From: Bacteroidales bacterium
Lineage (GTDB): Bacteria; Bacteroidota; Bacteroidia; Bacteroidales; VadinHA17
DNA length: 6,779 nt
NCBI GenBank assembly: GCA_015486475.1
Contig: WFRO01000454.1
Span: 1 to 6,779 of the forward strand
Reading direction: 5' to 3'
Of the stretch, positions 5,830 through 6,779 are shown in pieces (the stretch's first letter is position 1; each line of letters begins with the position of its first letter). The translations under genes were made by a program, and so were the position numbers. Under the pieces are notes generated by a model. The model saw only the letters and a list, made by a program, of their open reading frames with translations. It had not been told where the DNA came from and ran no database searches.

Positions 5830-6779
5830 TTATCCCAGGATCATTCCGATGATAGTGGCGGACATCAGGGAAGCCACCGATCCTCCCAGCAGGGCCCGCA
5901 TGCCGTAGCGTGCCAGCAGCGAACGCTTGTTGGGCGCCAGCGATCCTATCCCTCCGATCTGTATCCCTATGGAGGCAAAGTTGGCAAAACCGCACAACAT
6001 GTATGTAGCCATGATGACAGATTTGGGATCCGAGAAAACAGCATCGGCTTTCATTTTTGCCAGACTGATGTACCCCACGAACTCGGTCATGATGATCTTC
6101 TCGCCGAGGAGCTGTCCCACCAGGGCAATATCCTGTTTGGCCACGCCGATGAGCCACATCAGGGGAGCCATGAGATAACCCAGGAGAAACTGAAGGGAGA
6201 GGTCGTGATAACGGTGGGCCGTAATACGGTCGATGGTGACATTAAGATGGGTCCAGGCGCCCACTTTCAGCAGGATATAGTTGATAAAGGCAATAAAAGC
6301 CAGGAAGACCAGCAGCATGGCCGCCACATTGGCTGCCAGCTTGAGTCCCTGAATGGTACCGTTGGAGATCGCATCCAGCACGTTGTTGCCCACCTTCTCT
6401 TTGGTGATCTGTATGTTGGAGCTGATCTCCTCGGTCTGTGGCACCAGGATCTTGGAGACCACCACTGCTCCCGGCGCCGCCATGACCGAAGCCGCCAGCA
6501 GGTGCTTGGCAAAGATGAGCCGCTGCACGGGGTCAGACCCTCCCAGGAAACCTATATAAGCGGCCAGCACCCCCCCGGCCAGCGTCGCCATGCCCCCGAT
6601 CATCACCAGCAGGATCTCCGATTTGTTCATGAAAGGAATGTACTCTTTGATCATCAGCGGCGACTCGGTCTGTCCCAGGAAAATGTTGCCGGCCACCGAG
6701 AGGCTTTCGGCACCCGACAGCTTCAGGGCCTTGGTCATCGCCCAGGCCAGCCCGTATACGATGATCTGTATGACCCCCC
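5830..6779 (-). CDS. nupC: CNT-family (NupC-type) nucleoside transporter, N-terminus beyond the window
   Basis: Inner-membrane concentrative nucleoside transporter, normally driven by sodium or protons. About 315 C-terminal residues are visible; the frame stays open to the window edge, with VYGLAWA preceding the first in-window methionine at 6738, so that methionine is internal and roughly the first 100 residues are missing. Diagnostic motifs, numbered from that methionine, are SGAESLSVAGNIFLGQTES (8-26), EFVGY (219-223) and CGFANFASIGIQIGG (249-263). These correspond to the nucleoside-binding residues known from Vibrio cholerae vcCNT: Gln-Thr-Glu, the Glu of NEFVAY, and the Asn and Ser of NFxS. 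Hydrophobic helices are visible at about 42-65, 77-98, 132-158, 181-199, 242-262 and 278-301. It is first in the visible operon and could feed nucleosides, but its link to the oxidoreductase and glycosidase downstream is unclear. Substrate preference cannot be read here. Confidence 0.95.
   Translation of the reverse strand, partial: GVIQIIVYGLAWAMTKALKLSGAESLSVAGNIFLGQTESPLMIKEYIPFMNKSEILLVMIGGMATLAGGVLAAYIGFLGGSDPVQRLIFAKHLLAASVMAAPGAVVVSKILVPQTEEISSNIQITKEKVGNNVLDAISNGTIQGLKLAANVAAMLLVFLAFIAFINYILLKVGAWTHLNVTIDRITAHRYHDLSLQFLLGYLMAPLMWLIGVAKQDIALVGQLLGEKIIMTEFVGYISLAKMKADAVFSDPKSVIMATYMLCGFANFASIGIQIGGIGSLAPNKRSLLARYGMRALLGGSVASLMSATIIGMILG

Noticed and set aside
5816..6157. 114-codon N-terminal extension of the saccharopine dehydrogenase-family gene
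   Set aside because: It lies out of frame inside the nucleoside transporter gene, has a low-complexity basic composition, and would bury the N-terminal Rossmann glycine motif.

Overview
The window reads as a chromosomal segment of a member of the Bacteroidota, probably an environmental Bacteroidales-like organism. The grounds are a GH97 glycosidase, a CNT nucleoside transporter of the form seen in Bacteroidota, a thyA-folA pair, and start codons preceded by A/T-rich or CA-rich leaders without a Shine-Dalgarno motif. All recognisable genes lie on the minus strand, so transcription runs from high to low coordinates.

Reading with transcription: positions 6779-1384 hold four tightly packed genes separated by gaps of only 14, 10 and 12 nt. 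They are a CNT/NupC-type nucleoside transporter (5' end cut by the window), a saccharopine-dehydrogenase-family oxidoreductase resembling lysine 6-dehydrogenase, a secreted GH97 glycosidase of the apparent retaining (alpha-galactosidase-like) type, and a secreted DUF3887-like plus alpha/beta-hydrolase protein. The spacing suggests one operon, but the four functions do not form an obvious pathway. There is no SusC/SusD pair in view.

The layout then changes. Positions 1114-1383 (270 nt) contain a compact block of four adjacent hairpins followed by short tandem repeats of 7 and 8 nt. Then comes an intact 264-aa thymidylate synthase (thyA). Positions 52-318 (267 nt) are a second spacer made almost wholly of 7-nt repeats, and then the first 17 codons of dihydrofolate reductase (folA). 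ThyA oxidises methylene-tetrahydrofolate to dihydrofolate and FolA reduces it back, so these two genes form a real functional pair.

The most unusual feature is the non-coding DNA around thyA. The thyA-folA spacer can be cut into 38 consecutive heptamers (57-322) in one uninterrupted register, although the unit changes along the way. The spacer on the other side of thyA holds related units in the opposite orientation: reading outward from thyA on either side gives A-rich repeats first and AANNNCG heptamers further out. No transposase, integrase, reverse transcriptase, tRNA, rRNA or CRISPR array is visible in the window.
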